DNA of 5,120 nt from Bacillota bacterium (GTDB taxonomy: Bacteria; Bacillota; Clostridia; Lachnospirales; Lachnospiraceae). Position 1 is the stretch's first letter. The number at the start of each line of letters is the position of its first letter. Positions 5,106-5,120 of this stretch are shown piece after piece. The notes beneath the pieces are model-generated. The model did not search any database and had not been told where the DNA came from. It saw only the letters and a program-made list of their open reading frames with translations. The stretch is taken from positions 1-5,120 of the forward strand of contig JAEYRR010000285.1 of the NCBI GenBank assembly GCA_023435505.1, read 5' to 3'. The translations under genes and the position numbers were made by a program.

Positions 5106-5120
5106 ATGAAAAGACTAAGA
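5106..5120 (+). CDS. Start of a rightward gene, cut by the window edge
   Basis: ATG at 5106 follows GGAGG (5094-5098) at a 7-base spacing and lies downstream of an extended -10 box, so a real gene start is likely. Only five codons (MKRLR) are in the window and the product cannot be named. The basic N-terminus would fit a signal peptide or a cytoplasmic protein equally well. It is divergent from the macro domain gene. Confidence 0.55.

Overview
The window looks like chromosomal DNA of a low-GC Gram-positive anaerobe, most likely a clostridium of the Lachnospiraceae type. The grounds are AT-rich sequence, strong AGGAGG-type ribosome sites, TTG and GTG starts rescued by those sites, FabK as the enoyl-ACP reductase, a DUF134-Mrp pair, and a macro domain protein of a type I associate with gut Firmicutes. 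The taxon is an inference from gene content. Seven genes read on the minus strand, and an eighth begins on the plus strand at the right edge. No RNA genes, insertion sequences, CRISPR arrays or long repeats were seen, and no stretch over 300 bases lacks a gene.

Region 1 to 1653 (minus) is one tightly packed unit. It runs: ECF-type sigma factor (TTG start), small single-pass membrane protein, acyl carrier protein, then the first 195 codons of FabK, which leaves the window at base 1. Gaps are 2, 17 and 3 bases with no terminator between them. A fatty-acid synthesis operon therefore appears to be headed by an alternative sigma factor and a possible membrane partner.

Region 1795 to 3116 (minus) is a two-gene operon with visible ends. 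It has a consensus promoter (TTGACA, 16 bases, TATAAT), a DUF134 helix-turn-helix protein with a Cys-rich tail, an Mrp/NBP35-type iron-sulfur P-loop ATPase whose start overlaps the DUF134 stop (ATGA), and a strong hairpin terminator. The promoter's -35 motif is repeated downstream as a perfect palindrome, a plausible operator.

Region 3117 to 4992 (minus) holds a macro domain protein with a C-terminal helix-turn-helix-like region, followed by a cytoplasmic VWA (MIDAS) protein and a terminator. The 88-base gap between them has no terminator but does have a -10-like box. The pair may form a small ADP-ribose-linked module of unknown role. From 4936 to 5105 lies a divergent promoter region serving the macro gene on the minus strand and a new gene on the plus strand starting at 5106.

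For several genes the best start is not the longest open frame. Shine-Dalgarno position and family N-termini favour 1093, 3045, 3818 and 4935.
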